Shown piece after piece: positions 53,763-63,279 of a DNA stretch of 64,000 nucleotides (position 1 is its first letter; each line of letters starts with the position of its first letter). Below the pieces are notes generated by a model. The model saw only the letters and a program-made list of their open reading frames with translations, had not been told where the DNA came from and ran no database searches. The stretch is from Weeksella virosa DSM 16922 (GTDB taxonomy: Bacteria; Bacteroidota; Bacteroidia; Flavobacteriales; Weeksellaceae): positions 501,501 to 565,500 of the forward strand of contig NC_015144.1 in assembly GCF_000189415.1 (NCBI RefSeq), given 5' to 3'. Made by a program: the position numbers and the translations under genes.

Positions 53763-55226
53763 TTATTTCTTTCTTGTTCTAAAGTTTACTTTAGCTCCTT
53801 CTGGGAAAGGTTGTATTGTACGGAATCCGATATACGAGCGTGCAGAATCTTTATGTTCCCAATCGCGTGCAGAAACCATTAGTAAATACCCAATATCTTT
53901 CCACGATCCTCCACGTACGGCAATATTATTGTCACCATTTCGCCCGATACTTGGATTTAGTGTAGATGACATCTGATAAAATGATCTATTATACGGTGAT
54001 AAAGTCCACTCGGCAACATTCCCCGCCATATCATACAAACCATAACCGTTTGGCTTAAAGGTTTTTACTGGAGCCGTATACATATAGCCTGTTTTTTTAC
54101 CTTCGGTGATTTCCATATAGTCTCCACGTTTTGGTTTGAAGTTGGCTAAATAACATCCTCTATCGTCTGTCAGATAAGGACCTCCCCATGGGTATGGTGC
54201 ATTTTGCAATCCTCCACGTGCTGCATATTCCCACTCGATTTCCGTAGGCAAACGATAATCGATTACTTTTTTAGCTTTTCCTCGTTTAGCCTTTCTGCTC
54301 AAAAAGTCATTATGTCTTTTGGTACGGTAGGCCGAAAAAGCCATTGCTTGATTCCAATTGACTCCAACTACTGGATAAGAAGCATATGCTTCGTGCCAAA
54401 AGTAGTTTTGATGCATCGGATCGTTGTATGAATAATTGAAGTCTCTTACCCAAACCGTAGTATCTGGATATACATTTACCACTTCTTCTCTACGGAAATC
54501 TATACGATATGCTCCTTGTTTTTTAGCCGCTGCTTCTTGGTCTACCCATACATAACTGTAATTTAGCTTACGGGTATCGATCAAACGCTCACCATTGAAA
54601 CGCTCTTCTGGTGGATAATATAGGCCTTCCATTACTTCTGCATAATCCACATCTGGGTATTCGTATTTTTCCCACACCAAAGGTATGTCCCAATTCAACT
54701 TTCTTGCATCGGCATTTGTAGTTGCACTGCCTTCACGACCAGTAGAATTCATTTGTAGATACTCATCATACGGTGTTCCTTGTCCGTCTTGCGACCCAGA
54801 TACAAAGCTATAACTTGCAATTCCACCACCGGTATTTCCGCCAGGATTCGTTGCATTAAACCCTAATTGTTCTGCTCTTTCCGCCAAGCGTGTCCGTGCA
54901 ATTGAATCCTTTACATAACCAACAAAAATCTGATATTGCGAATTGGTAATCTCGGTATCGTCCATAAAGAAACCTGTTACAGAAACTGTACGCACCGGAG
55001 CATCGTTCTCAAATGTAAAATCGTAATCTGTTTGTCCTAACACAAATGATCCTCCTGGAATGGGCACCATCCCTTTCGGACGTTCTGGGCTCCATGCTGA
55101 AGATTGTTTAGAAACGATTTGACCATCGTTATTACCACTTCTTCCCATTTTTTTCAACTTATTACATGATGTAAAAGTTGCTGCTGACAATGATAATAAC
55201 ATGGTTGTTACCAAAATTCTTCTCAT
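53763..55226 (-). CDS. gldK: Gliding motility / type IX secretion lipoprotein GldK (PorK)
   Basis: GldK is the outer-membrane lipoprotein that makes a periplasmic ring with GldN. The 487 residues have a lipobox (ATFTSCNK, Cys20 from the chosen start) and a formylglycine-generating-enzyme-like (SUMF1) domain: PIPGGSFVLGQTDYDF near 55, PVVGVNWNQAMAFSAYRTKRH near 303 (in part), RLPTEIEWEYAARGG near 336 and IAVRGGSWKDIGY near 442. It probably lacks enzyme activity and serves structurally, as in the family. A TTG at 55250 would add eight residues; MRRILVTT at 55226 is the normal start. Confidence 0.96.
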   Translation of the reverse strand: MRRILVTTMLLSLSAATFTSCNKLKKMGRSGNNDGQIVSKQSSAWSPERPKGMVPIPGGSFVLGQTDYDFTFENDAPVRTVSVTGFFMDDTEITNSQYQIFVGYVKDSIARTRLAERAEQLGFNATNPGGNTGGGIASYSFVSGSQDGQGTPYDEYLQMNSTGREGSATTNADARKLNWDIPLVWEKYEYPDVDYAEVMEGLYYPPEERFNGERLIDTRKLNYSYVWVDQEAAAKKQGAYRIDFRREEVVNVYPDTTVWVRDFNYSYNDPMHQNYFWHEAYASYPVVGVNWNQAMAFSAYRTKRHNDFLSRKAKRGKAKKVIDYRLPTEIEWEYAARGGLQNAPYPWGGPYLTDDRGCYLANFKPKRGDYMEITEGKKTGYMYTAPVKTFKPNGYGLYDMAGNVAEWTLSPYNRSFYQMSSTLNPSIGRNGDNNIAVRGGSWKDIGYLLMVSARDWEHKDSARSYIGFRTIQPFPEGAKVNFRTRKK

Positions 55227-55332
55227 TCTACTTTGTTTTATTTTAAGCAAGTGTAAAACTATTAATTATTTATTATTTACAAAAAAATTTATTGCAATAG
55301 TACTAACGTTTAGTTTAATAGATTATTATCTT

Positions 55333-56472
55333 TTAATAAAATTTTTTAAAAGATTTCCAAAATCTATCAGGCACTTCGCCACGAACTGCTTGCATATAAT
55401 CTTTTTTATGACAAGGTACCCGATGTATGCCATCTTCGGCCGTATCATTTAACCGTTTTATTTCTATCCACCACTGATTGGTATATAGATTATGGTAAAA
55501 AACTAAATCCTGTTCTACAGTAGGAACGTGAATTTTCTCGAAATAGTGTTCATCATCAAAACTAACTTTTTCGGGTTGATGATTTTGCCCATCTATAAAA
55601 TACCAAATCATTTGCGAGAATAATAAATGATCGGGCAATCTGAATTTTTCTATATAATTATAGATATAGAGCGATTGCAGGCTATGACTGCTCCCCGCAT
55701 AGCGGGTCAAGGCACATATTTCTCGAGCATTGAAACCGTTCGGTATCGGGCGAGGAGTCGAGAAAAAATCACTTGCCTGAATGGATGATAAGTCGATGGC
55801 CAGCAAATCCGACTCTCTTAAAAAAGGTTCTACTCGACGAATTTTTTTCATTAAATCTCCCAAACGAATCACATCAAAATTAAGATGCTCGATAAGATTT
55901 AGCTCTTCCTGTGCAACATAATAAGCCTGATGCCCAAAATGGGTATACTCGAACAAATTATGGGGTGGTTGACTGATTATTTTACTCAAAATATTTTCGC
56001 TATTGAGTATCTCAGTATCATCACCTAATCTAAATTTTGCATCGACAAGGCTCAGATTTACATTGTTCCTAATCCCATCAAATGAACGGTATTGGAAGTA
56101 AGTGAATTCTGGCAAATTACCGATGACTATAACAACAAATCCTTTTTTTAGCAGTCGCTGATGAACTTGATGAAAGGCGAAACAACTGTCCTCGAAAGTT
56201 GCTCCTGGCTCTATATCTCCAAAATCTACCAAAATAGAATCCCAATCTCCTTTTTTTAGTTGGTAGAATTCTTTGCGAATTAGCGTAAAATCGACATCGT
56301 AATCGTCGGTTTTTTCCTTTACACCAAAAAGGGCAATTTTTGTCTTGTTTTCTTCTTTCTCATCTTCAAAGTCATAATAAAAGTGTACATAATGTCCTAC
56401 GCTATAGGGACTTTGAGAAAAAGCAAAACTCTGTAATTCTTCGTTTACCGGATTTAGAAATTCTTCGAACAT
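55333..56472 (-). CDS. Arginase-fold (formimidoylglutamase-like) protein with degenerate metal site
   Basis: A 379-residue soluble protein resembling the arginase/agmatinase/formimidoylglutamase fold. The canonical metal motifs are at the right places but altered: the GGDHS region reads VIVIGNLPEFTY near 134, the DAHxD region reads LSLVDAKFRLGDD near 157, and the DxD region reads LAIDLSSIQASD near 227. So most manganese ligands are missing and ureohydrolase activity is unlikely. I recall comparable proteins labelled formimidoylglutamase next to gldK and topA in flavobacteria. It overlaps topA by one base and lies 106 bases upstream of gldK on the same strand. Confidence 0.65.
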   Translation of the reverse strand: MFEEFLNPVNEELQSFAFSQSPYSVGHYVHFYYDFEDEKEENKTKIALFGVKEKTDDYDVDFTLIRKEFYQLKKGDWDSILVDFGDIEPGATFEDSCFAFHQVHQRLLKKGFVVIVIGNLPEFTYFQYRSFDGIRNNVNLSLVDAKFRLGDDTEILNSENILSKIISQPPHNLFEYTHFGHQAYYVAQEELNLIEHLNFDVIRLGDLMKKIRRVEPFLRESDLLAIDLSSIQASDFFSTPRPIPNGFNAREICALTRYAGSSHSLQSLYIYNYIEKFRLPDHLLFSQMIWYFIDGQNHQPEKVSFDDEHYFEKIHVPTVEQDLVFYHNLYTNQWWIEIKRLNDTAEDGIHRVPCHKKDYMQAVRGEVPDRFWKSFKKFY

Positions 56473-58982
56473 TATTTCTTTTTAATGCTTTTCTGAGTCG
56501 TTGTTTTTGTTTTCTTAGCTGCAGTTTTTGTTTTGGTTTTATCAGAGCCTAACAGCTTCTTCACTTCATCCAACGTTAGCTCTACTACTGGTGTATCTTT
56601 GCTCAACTCTACTTTATTCTTACCATGAATCAGATTGAATCTTCCCCAACGGGCTTTTTCTATTCTAATTTCTTCTTCTACCCATTCGCGAACTACTCGC
56701 TCGCTTTCTTTTTGCTTTTTGGCCTCGATAAGCTCCTCAATATCAGCTTGCGAAAGATGATCAAAATCGTACTTCTTAGGCACATTGATAAACCATTCTT
56801 GCCATTTGATAAAGGGTCCAAAACGCCCTACTCCTTTGGTAACATCTTGCCCTTCGTATTGTGCAATTGGCGCATCGGCTTGTAGCTTTTCTTCTACCAA
56901 CTCAGCTGCGCGTTCGAATGTTATATCCATCGGATCTTCTTCTTTCGGGATCGACACATATTTGGTATCGAATTTTACATACGGGCCAAATCGCCCAATA
57001 TTCACCTCCAAATCATACCCTTTATAATTCCCCAATTTCTTTGGCAACTCGAAAAGCTTCAGGGCTTCTTCTAAGGTTACTTGATGAATAGATTGCGTTT
57101 TTAGTAAACTCGCAAATTTTGGTTTTTCTTCATCTTCGGCTTCTCCTATCTGGATCATCGGACCGAATCGTCCTATTCTTGCATATACTTTTTTACCCGA
57201 AACAGGATCTATACCCAACTCTCGTTCCCCGGTTGCTCTGTCTGCATTCTCTTTTACATCTTCTACTTGCGTATGAAATTTCTGATAGAATTGCTCGATC
57301 ATTTTTGTCCATTGCTGTTTTCCTTCGGCAATTTTATCAAAACTCTCTTCTACATGCGCTGTAAAATCATAATCCAACACTTTCGAAAAATAATCTACCA
57401 AGAAATCGTTTACGACAATTCCGATATCGGTCGGTATCAGTTTTCGTCGATCCGCTCCATATACTTCGGTTTTTACTTCGGTTGTTATTGTGTCATTTTC
57501 CAGTTGTATAACGCGGTAATTCCTGTTTTTCCCCTCGATTTCACCTACCTCAACATATCCTCTATTTTGGATTGTCGAAATAGTCGGCGCATAAGTTGAC
57601 GGTCGTCCGATACCTAATTCTTCTAACTTTTTCACCAAAGAGGCTTCGGTGTATCTTGCCGGCGCACGCGTAAATTTTTCTTGCCCTTGGATTATAGAAA
57701 CGTCTAATTTTTCTCCTTTAGATACTTTTGGTAGGATAGATTTATCGTCTTCAATATCTTCGTCATCTAAACTTTCTTGATAAACTTTCAGGAAACCATC
57801 GAATACAATTATTTCTCCTTTGGCCTGGAATATTTGTTGATTTTTAGAGTTTTCTATATCAATTATTGTTCGTTCTAAATCGGCATTGGCCATTTGAGAA
57901 GCGACTGTTCGTTTCCAAATCAGATCATATAATTTCTTCATCGAAGCATCGGCCTGAATAGTTTGATTCTCGAAATTGGTCGGACGGATAGCCTCATGAG
58001 CTTCTTGTGCCGAAGTATTTTTATTGGTATATTTTCTTTTATAGGCGTATTTTTCTCCGAATAGCGTTTGAATAGTTTTTTTGATAGCCGACAAAGCATC
58101 TTCGGATAAATTCACGCTGTCGGTTCTCATATAAGTAATATATCCCGACTCGTACAATTGCTGGGCAACTCTCATTGTTCGCGAAACCGAAAAACCTAAT
58201 TTTCTTGATGCTTCTTGTTGTAATGTAGAGGTTGTAAAAGGGGCAGAAGGTGATCTTTTTGCTGGTTTCTTCTGTAAATCTTTTACCGAATAGCTTGCTC
58301 CTACACAACTTTCTATAAATTCTTTTGCTTGATCAAAACTATCGAATTCTTGGGTTAGGCTGGCCGGTAATGTTTTGTTTTCTTCTGTCCTGAAAGTGGC
58401 AACAAAACAGAAAGTGGCTACCGGCTGAAAGTCTTGAATTTCTTTTTCACGCTCCACGATTAATCTTACCGAAACCGACTGTACACGCCCAGCAGAAAGT
58501 CCTGGTTTTATTTTTCGCCATAGAACAGGCGACATTTCAAACCCAACCAGTCGATCGAGTACACGGCGTGCTTGTTGTGCATTGACCAAGTTGATATCTA
58601 TCGATCTTGGGTTTTCGATTGCATGTTGGATTGCTTTTTTGGTAATTTCGTTGAAAACGATACGCTTGGTTTCTTTTTTGTCTAATCCTAATTCATTATA
58701 CAAATGCCATGCAATCGCTTCCCCTTCACGATCCTCATCCGATGCCAACCAGACAACTTTTGCCTTGTCTGATAAGCTTTTGAGCTTTTTAACTACTTCT
58801 TTTTTATCGGGCGTAACCTCGTAGTTGGGCTGAAAGTCATTGTCAATTTCTATTCCCATTCCTTTTTTAGGAAGGTCGACAACATGACCAAAACTTGACT
58901 CTACAATAAAATCATTCCCCAAGAAACCTTGAATGGTTTTTGCTTTGGCGGGAGACTCCACTATTACGAGATTTTTTGACAT
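56472..58982 (-). CDS. topA: DNA topoisomerase I
   Basis: TopA relaxes negative supercoils by single-strand passage. The 836 residues show the Toprim domain VESPAKAKTIQGFLG near 8-22 with Glu and DEDREGEAIAWHL near 81-93, and the catalytic Tyr in ESGYITYMRTDSVNLS near 273-288. The C-terminus has no Cys zinc fingers; instead it carries three repeats of the IGRFGPxIxxG type (near 610, 680 and 735), and ends in a Lys/Thr-rich DNA-binding tail of about 30 residues. The stop overlaps the next gene's start by one base, linking it to the gldK-side gene. Confidence 0.97.
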   Translation of the reverse strand: MSKNLVIVESPAKAKTIQGFLGNDFIVESSFGHVVDLPKKGMGIEIDNDFQPNYEVTPDKKEVVKKLKSLSDKAKVVWLASDEDREGEAIAWHLYNELGLDKKETKRIVFNEITKKAIQHAIENPRSIDINLVNAQQARRVLDRLVGFEMSPVLWRKIKPGLSAGRVQSVSVRLIVEREKEIQDFQPVATFCFVATFRTEENKTLPASLTQEFDSFDQAKEFIESCVGASYSVKDLQKKPAKRSPSAPFTTSTLQQEASRKLGFSVSRTMRVAQQLYESGYITYMRTDSVNLSEDALSAIKKTIQTLFGEKYAYKRKYTNKNTSAQEAHEAIRPTNFENQTIQADASMKKLYDLIWKRTVASQMANADLERTIIDIENSKNQQIFQAKGEIIVFDGFLKVYQESLDDEDIEDDKSILPKVSKGEKLDVSIIQGQEKFTRAPARYTEASLVKKLEELGIGRPSTYAPTISTIQNRGYVEVGEIEGKNRNYRVIQLENDTITTEVKTEVYGADRRKLIPTDIGIVVNDFLVDYFSKVLDYDFTAHVEESFDKIAEGKQQWTKMIEQFYQKFHTQVEDVKENADRATGERELGIDPVSGKKVYARIGRFGPMIQIGEAEDEEKPKFASLLKTQSIHQVTLEEALKLFELPKKLGNYKGYDLEVNIGRFGPYVKFDTKYVSIPKEEDPMDITFERAAELVEEKLQADAPIAQYEGQDVTKGVGRFGPFIKWQEWFINVPKKYDFDHLSQADIEELIEAKKQKESERVVREWVEEEIRIEKARWGRFNLIHGKNKVELSKDTPVVELTLDEVKKLLGSDKTKTKTAAKKTKTTTQKSIKKK

Positions 58983-59002
58983 AGGATTGAGATATTTTTT
59001 TG

Positions 59003-59034
59003 CAAAAGTAACGACAAAAAAATAAACAGACCAA
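59003..59034 (-). promoter_or_regulatory. Promoter of topA (TTG-21-TACTTTTG)
   Basis: On the minus strand a TTG at 59034-59032 is followed after 21 bases by TACTTTTG at 59010-59003, matching both Bacteroidetes elements. The ATG is 20 bases downstream. Confidence 0.6.
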
Positions 59035-59067
59035 AAACTTATTTTTAGCTTGTTATCTAACTCCTTT

Positions 59068-59874
59068 TTATTGGTATGGATTTTTTATTTCGGTTTCGAA
59101 AAAATTTGCGTTTTCTATGATTTCAAAACCTATAATTTTTTTGTATAATACATACATAATAATATAAATCAGTGGATAGGCTGCTAATAAACCAACAATG
59201 CAAACTAAAAAACCTACAATTAAGATTAAGACCATTAAAAATAACATCCCAATGAATCCTGAAAAGTTTTTAGTGGTTACTCGGAAACTTGCTTTGATTG
59301 CCTGTAATGCATCTAGATTAGTAAACAAAGCAAAAGGAACACTTAACATCATTAATGCCGACAAAACAAAACCTGGCACGAAGCACAAACTAAACCCGAT
59401 GTACATAAAAACAATAGACAACATGCTCAACGTAAATGATTTGAGAAATAGTCCATTTTTGTATGCGTAGAAAATATCGCCAAAAGCAATTACTTGTTTC
59501 TGATCTCTTTTATATGCCAAATAAACAACACCAAACATGATAGGATACAATAATGAAGCGAGAAGAAAATTTGCTATCACAGTCAATTTGTAATTAGTCT
59601 GATTGAATTGATCTACAAAAGCTTCCTGCAAAGATTCCAAATCGAGACGATCACTTTCTAACAATATTTGTATTTCGGTTTGGTCGACGGGAAAAATCAT
59701 TCCGAGAACCATTGTCACTATAGTAGATAAAAAGAAATAGAGCAAGGTTGCAAAAACAGCATATAGAGCAACTTTACCAAATAGTTCCCACGCTTCGTTT
59801 AGAACATCACTTATACTGAAACGTGTTTTATCGGGTGTCAGCCCGTTTAATCTTTGTTGTACTTCTTGATTCAT
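59068..59874 (-). CDS. Multi-pass membrane protein of unknown function
   Basis: A 268-residue protein with a 30-residue soluble N-terminus (SISDVLNEAWELFGK) and about five to six transmembrane segments (near 37-60, 105-125, 150-175, 172-190 and 200-245). The overall look, an amphipathic start helix then repeated hydrophobic segments with Gly/Phe-rich turns, resembles the DUF975 / glycerophosphodiesterase membrane-domain group, but I cannot assign it firmly. It has its own promoter and stands between topA and the divergent miaB. Confidence 0.8.
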   Translation of the reverse strand: MNQEVQQRLNGLTPDKTRFSISDVLNEAWELFGKVALYAVFATLLYFFLSTIVTMVLGMIFPVDQTEIQILLESDRLDLESLQEAFVDQFNQTNYKLTVIANFLLASLLYPIMFGVVYLAYKRDQKQVIAFGDIFYAYKNGLFLKSFTLSMLSIVFMYIGFSLCFVPGFVLSALMMLSVPFALFTNLDALQAIKASFRVTTKNFSGFIGMLFLMVLILIVGFLVCIVGLLAAYPLIYIIMYVLYKKIIGFEIIENANFFETEIKNPYQ

Positions 59875-59895
59875 TTTTCTATTTTTAAATCATAT

Positions 59896-59925
59896 CAAAT
59901 CTAATAAATGTTAATATCAATGCAA
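59896..59925 (-). promoter_or_regulatory. Promoter of the multi-pass membrane protein gene (TTG-19-TAGATTTG)
   Basis: On the minus strand TTG at 59925-59923 and TAGATTTG at 59903-59896 are separated by 19 bases, matching the Bacteroidetes consensus and spacing. The ATG is 21 bases downstream. Confidence 0.65.
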
Positions 59926-59962
59926 AAAAAAAATATACTGCCAATGTGTCACCATTATTTTA

Positions 59963-59970
59963 TATTTTTG
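59963..59970 (+). promoter_or_regulatory. -7 promoter element of miaB (TATTTTTG)
   Basis: TATTTTTG matches TAnnTTTG and lies 23 bases before the ATG at 59994. Confidence 0.5.
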
Positions 59971-59993
59971 CAAATTAATAGACTTCAAAAGAA

Positions 59994-61442
59994 ATGCAAG
60001 CAAACGAAAAATATATAGACGAATCGAGACAAGGAGAAGCTCTAATGACATTGCCTACAAGAAATGCGAGCAAGAAATTATTTTTAGAAAGCTATGGTTG
60101 TCAGATGAACTTTTCCGACAGCGAGATTGTTGCCTCTATTCTCACCGAAGAAGGCTATCAGACTACAAATCAGGTCAATGAAGCAGATCTTATATTGCTT
60201 AACACTTGCTCTATACGCGACAAGGCAGAGCAAACTGTGCGTAATCGTCTCAACGCACTCAATGCCATCAAAAAACAAAATCCCAGTCTAAAAATCGGTG
60301 TACTTGGCTGTATGGCCGAACGCCTGAAACATAAATTTTTAGAAGAAGAACATTTGGTAGATATTGTTGTTGGCCCCGATGCTTATCGTGATTTACCAAA
60401 TTTACTTACTGAAGTAGAAGACGGACGAGATGCAATCAATGTACAATTATCGAAAGAAGAAACTTATGCTGAAATTTCACCTATTCGTCTGGGCGGAAAC
60501 GGTGTAACTGCTTTTGTTACCATTACACGCGGTTGCGATAACATGTGTACTTTCTGTGTAGTTCCTTTTACGCGCGGGAGAGAACGTTCTCGCGACCCAC
60601 ATTCTATTTTGCGAGAAATACAAGAATTGCATGAAGCGGGCTACAAAGAAGTTACGCTGTTAGGACAAAATGTAGACTCTTATTTATGGTACGGAGGAGG
60701 ACCGAAAAAAGATTTCAAGAATGCAACTGAAATCCAGAAAGCAACAGCAGTAGATTTTGCACAATTGCTCGATATGGTAGCTATGCAATTCCCTTCGATT
60801 AGAATTCGATTCTCAACCTCGAATCCGCAAGATATGAAGGACAATGTATTAGAGACAATGGCCAAACATCACAACATTTGCAAATACATCCATTTACCTG
60901 TACAATCTGGCTCTACAACGGTTTTAGAAAGGATGAATCGTCAACATACTCGAGAGCAATATTTTGAATTGATTGATAAAATCAGAAAAATAATTCCGGA
61001 TTGTGCCCTATCGCATGATATGATTGCTGGTTTCTGCGGAGAAACAGAAGAAGAGCATCAAGACACATTATCATTGATGGAATATGTAAAATACGATTTC
61101 GGATATATGTTTGCCTATTCTGATCGCCCAGGCACACCTGCGCATAAAAAAATGGCAGATGACGTACCTGCGGAAACCAAAAAAAGACGTTTGCAAGAAA
61201 TCATTTCTCTTCAGCAACAACATTCTGCAGAACGCATGAAAGCTTATGTCGGCAAAACGCATGAAGTCTTGATCGAAGGAAACTCGAAAAAGGATGAAAA
61301 TTATTGGTTCGGTAGAAATACACAAAATGCTGTTATTGTTTTTCCGAAAATTGAAGGAACCAGCGTTGGCGATTTTGTACAAGTATACGTACACGATTGC
61401 ACTACCGCTACCCTATTAGGAGAAATGCAAAATCAAAACTAA
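59994..61442 (+). CDS. miaB: tRNA-2-methylthio-N6-dimethylallyladenosine synthase MiaB
   Basis: MiaB adds the 2-methylthio group to i6A37 of tRNAs reading UNN codons. The 482 residues contain the N-terminal methylthiotransferase domain with three cluster Cys ([13 protein letters not shown] near 29-41, [12 protein letters not shown] near 69, [11 protein letters not shown] near 104), the radical-SAM motif [19 protein letters not shown] near 178-196, and a C-terminal TRAM domain ([11 protein letters not shown] near 420). It has an extended N-terminus of about 25 residues. It is followed 59 bases later by the sigma-54-type activator gene on the same strand. Confidence 0.96.
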   Translation: MQANEKYIDESRQGEALMTLPTRNASKKLFLESYGCQMNFSDSEIVASILTEEGYQTTNQVNEADLILLNTCSIRDKAEQTVRNRLNALNAIKKQNPSLKIGVLGCMAERLKHKFLEEEHLVDIVVGPDAYRDLPNLLTEVEDGRDAINVQLSKEETYAEISPIRLGGNGVTAFVTITRGCDNMCTFCVVPFTRGRERSRDPHSILREIQELHEAGYKEVTLLGQNVDSYLWYGGGPKKDFKNATEIQKATAVDFAQLLDMVAMQFPSIRIRFSTSNPQDMKDNVLETMAKHHNICKYIHLPVQSGSTTVLERMNRQHTREQYFELIDKIRKIIPDCALSHDMIAGFCGETEEEHQDTLSLMEYVKYDFGYMFAYSDRPGTPAHKKMADDVPAETKKRRLQEIISLQQQHSAERMKAYVGKTHEVLIEGNSKKDENYWFGRNTQNAVIVFPKIEGTSVGDFVQVYVHDCTTATLLGEMQNQN

Positions 61443-61501
61443 TTATCTTAGCAAACCATCAAGAAGATTAAAACAAACAATAAACCTCAAAAACACTATT
61501 C

Positions 61502-62761
61502 ATGGATTCTCTGCAAACCATCAAACAACGTTTTGGTATTATCGGGAATAATATTGCACTAAACAGAGCGCTAGAAAAATCGATACAAGTTGCCCCAACC
61601 GATATTTCGGTCTTGGTGATTGGTGAGAGTGGCGTTGGAAAAGAATTCATCCCAAAAATAATCCACAACCAATCGGCCCGAAAACACAACCAATACATTG
61701 CAGTAAACTGTGGTGCAATCCCAGAAGGAACGATAGACTCTGAACTATTCGGACACGAAAAAGGTGCTTTTACAGGTGCTACCCAAACACGAAAAGGTTA
61801 TTTTGAAGTCGCCGATGGAGGAACCATTTTTCTGGATGAAGTGGGCGAATTACCACTATCTACACAAGTCCGTTTATTACGCGTTTTAGAAACAGGAGAA
61901 TTCATGAAAGTAGGTTCATCTGAAATGCAAAAAACCAACGTGCGAATTGTTGCAGCAACCAATGTAAAACTACAACAAGCCATAGAAAAGGGAAAATTTA
62001 GAGAAGATTTGTATTATCGATTAAACACCGTTCAGGTCGATATGCCTCCTCTGCGAGAACGGAAAGAAGATATTGTCTTACTGTTCAGAAAATTCGCTTC
62101 AGATTTTGCTCTAAAATACAGAATGCCTCATCTAGAACTTTCTCCAGAAGCAGCAAATTATATTACCAATTATTATTGGCCAGGAAATATTCGACAGTTG
62201 AGAAATTTTGCAGAACAAGTTTCGGTGGTAGAAAAAGAACGTGTGCTTTCGCTAGAAAAAACAATGAGCTATTTACCACAAAACACTTTACCAGTTTTGA
62301 TGAACCAACAGAAAGAAAGCCAACAAACAGATTTTCGAGAACGAGATTTGCTCTACAAGGTTTTGTTTGATATGAAAAAAGATCTGAATGACTTACGTGC
62401 ATTAACCCTGGATCTTATCAACCAAAAAGACAGCAATGGATTTTCGGGTAATACACAAGAACTGATAAACAAAGTTTATCAGAATAACCCGAGCGAAACC
62501 TTCAACAATCAATTAGGGATCATAACTTCGCCTTCCCAAAACGAAGTTGAAGCTCATCCGTACGAATATACCGATAGCGACGATTTTTACGAAATTCAGT
62601 CGATAGAAGAAGAACCCGTAAATTTATCGATTCAAGACACCGAAAAAGAACTCATCAAATTGGCTTTGGAGAAATACAACGGAAAACGCAAATTAGCTGC
62701 TGATGAATTGGGCATTTCTGAGAGGACATTATACCGAAAAATCAAACAATACAACTTATAA
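61502..62761 (+). CDS. Sigma-54-interacting transcriptional activator (AAA+ and Fis domains, no receiver)
   Basis: A 419-residue activator with an AAA+ domain from about residue 13: Walker A GESGVGKEFIPKII near 40-53, the sigma-54-contact loop FGHEKGAFTGATQTRKG near 83-99, Walker B GGTIFLDEVGELPLS near 103-117 and the sensor LRERKEDIVLLF near 183. The middle region (270-360) is polar and unconserved. The C-terminus is a Fis-type helix-turn-helix (KRKLAADELGISERTLYRKI near 395). There is no N-terminal regulatory domain, so activity is set by abundance or by another protein. Target genes are unknown. It overlaps lptE by one base. Confidence 0.92.
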   Translation: MDSLQTIKQRFGIIGNNIALNRALEKSIQVAPTDISVLVIGESGVGKEFIPKIIHNQSARKHNQYIAVNCGAIPEGTIDSELFGHEKGAFTGATQTRKGYFEVADGGTIFLDEVGELPLSTQVRLLRVLETGEFMKVGSSEMQKTNVRIVAATNVKLQQAIEKGKFREDLYYRLNTVQVDMPPLRERKEDIVLLFRKFASDFALKYRMPHLELSPEAANYITNYYWPGNIRQLRNFAEQVSVVEKERVLSLEKTMSYLPQNTLPVLMNQQKESQQTDFRERDLLYKVLFDMKKDLNDLRALTLDLINQKDSNGFSGNTQELINKVYQNNPSETFNNQLGIITSPSQNEVEAHPYEYTDSDDFYEIQSIEEEPVNLSIQDTEKELIKLALEKYNGKRKLAADELGISERTLYRKIKQYNL

Positions 62762-63279
62762 TGATGAAGCAAAAACATTTCCTTTTTGTCGGATTCTGTC
62801 TCCTGAGTCTATTACTCAGCGCTTGTTACACTCTTTCGGGATCATCGATTAGCCGAGACTGGGACACTATTTACGTTGCAACCTTCCCCAACCGTGCTCC
62901 TTTGCAAAACCCTAATCTCTCGCAAGAATTTACGATAGAATTACAAGATATTTTCAGGAATAGAACCAAACTAAATCTTACCGATAATGAAGATGCCGAC
63001 CTAATTATTGAAGGAGAAATCAACAATTATCAGGTAGCTTCTACCCAAATACAATCGACCACACAAGGCGAACAAGCTGCAAAAAGTAGATTGACAATTG
63101 GGGTTTCTGTACGATATATTAATAATAAGGACGAATCGAAAAGCTTCAATAAATCTTATTCTGATTTTGAAGAATTTGACGGCACACAAACACTATCTGA
63201 GGTAGAAGACGCTCTTGTTCCCGAAATTGTAAACCGTTTGAAGCAACAAATTTTTAACGATATTGCAATGGATTGGTAA
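62761..63279 (+). CDS. lptE: LptE-family lipopolysaccharide-assembly lipoprotein
   Basis: LptE plugs and folds the outer-membrane LptD barrel that places lipopolysaccharide on the cell surface. The 172-residue lipoprotein has lipobox LLLSACYTL (Cys22), then SGSSISRDWDTIYVATFPNR and LSQEFTIELQDIFRNRTKL, the conserved N-terminal pattern of the Bacteroidetes LptE group, then DADLIIEGEINNYQV and a C-terminal helix ending IVNRLKQQIFNDIAMDW. The start overlaps the activator stop by one base, and its own stop overlaps the next ATG by one base, giving a tightly coupled cluster. Confidence 0.88.
   Translation: MMKQKHFLFVGFCLLSLLLSACYTLSGSSISRDWDTIYVATFPNRAPLQNPNLSQEFTIELQDIFRNRTKLNLTDNEDADLIIEGEINNYQVASTQIQSTTQGEQAAKSRLTIGVSVRYINNKDESKSFNKSYSDFEEFDGTQTLSEVEDALVPEIVNRLKQQIFNDIAMDW

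Noticed and set aside
56625-57599. Several plus-strand frames of 76-110 codons
   Set aside because: They lie antisense to topA and have the composition expected of shadow frames.
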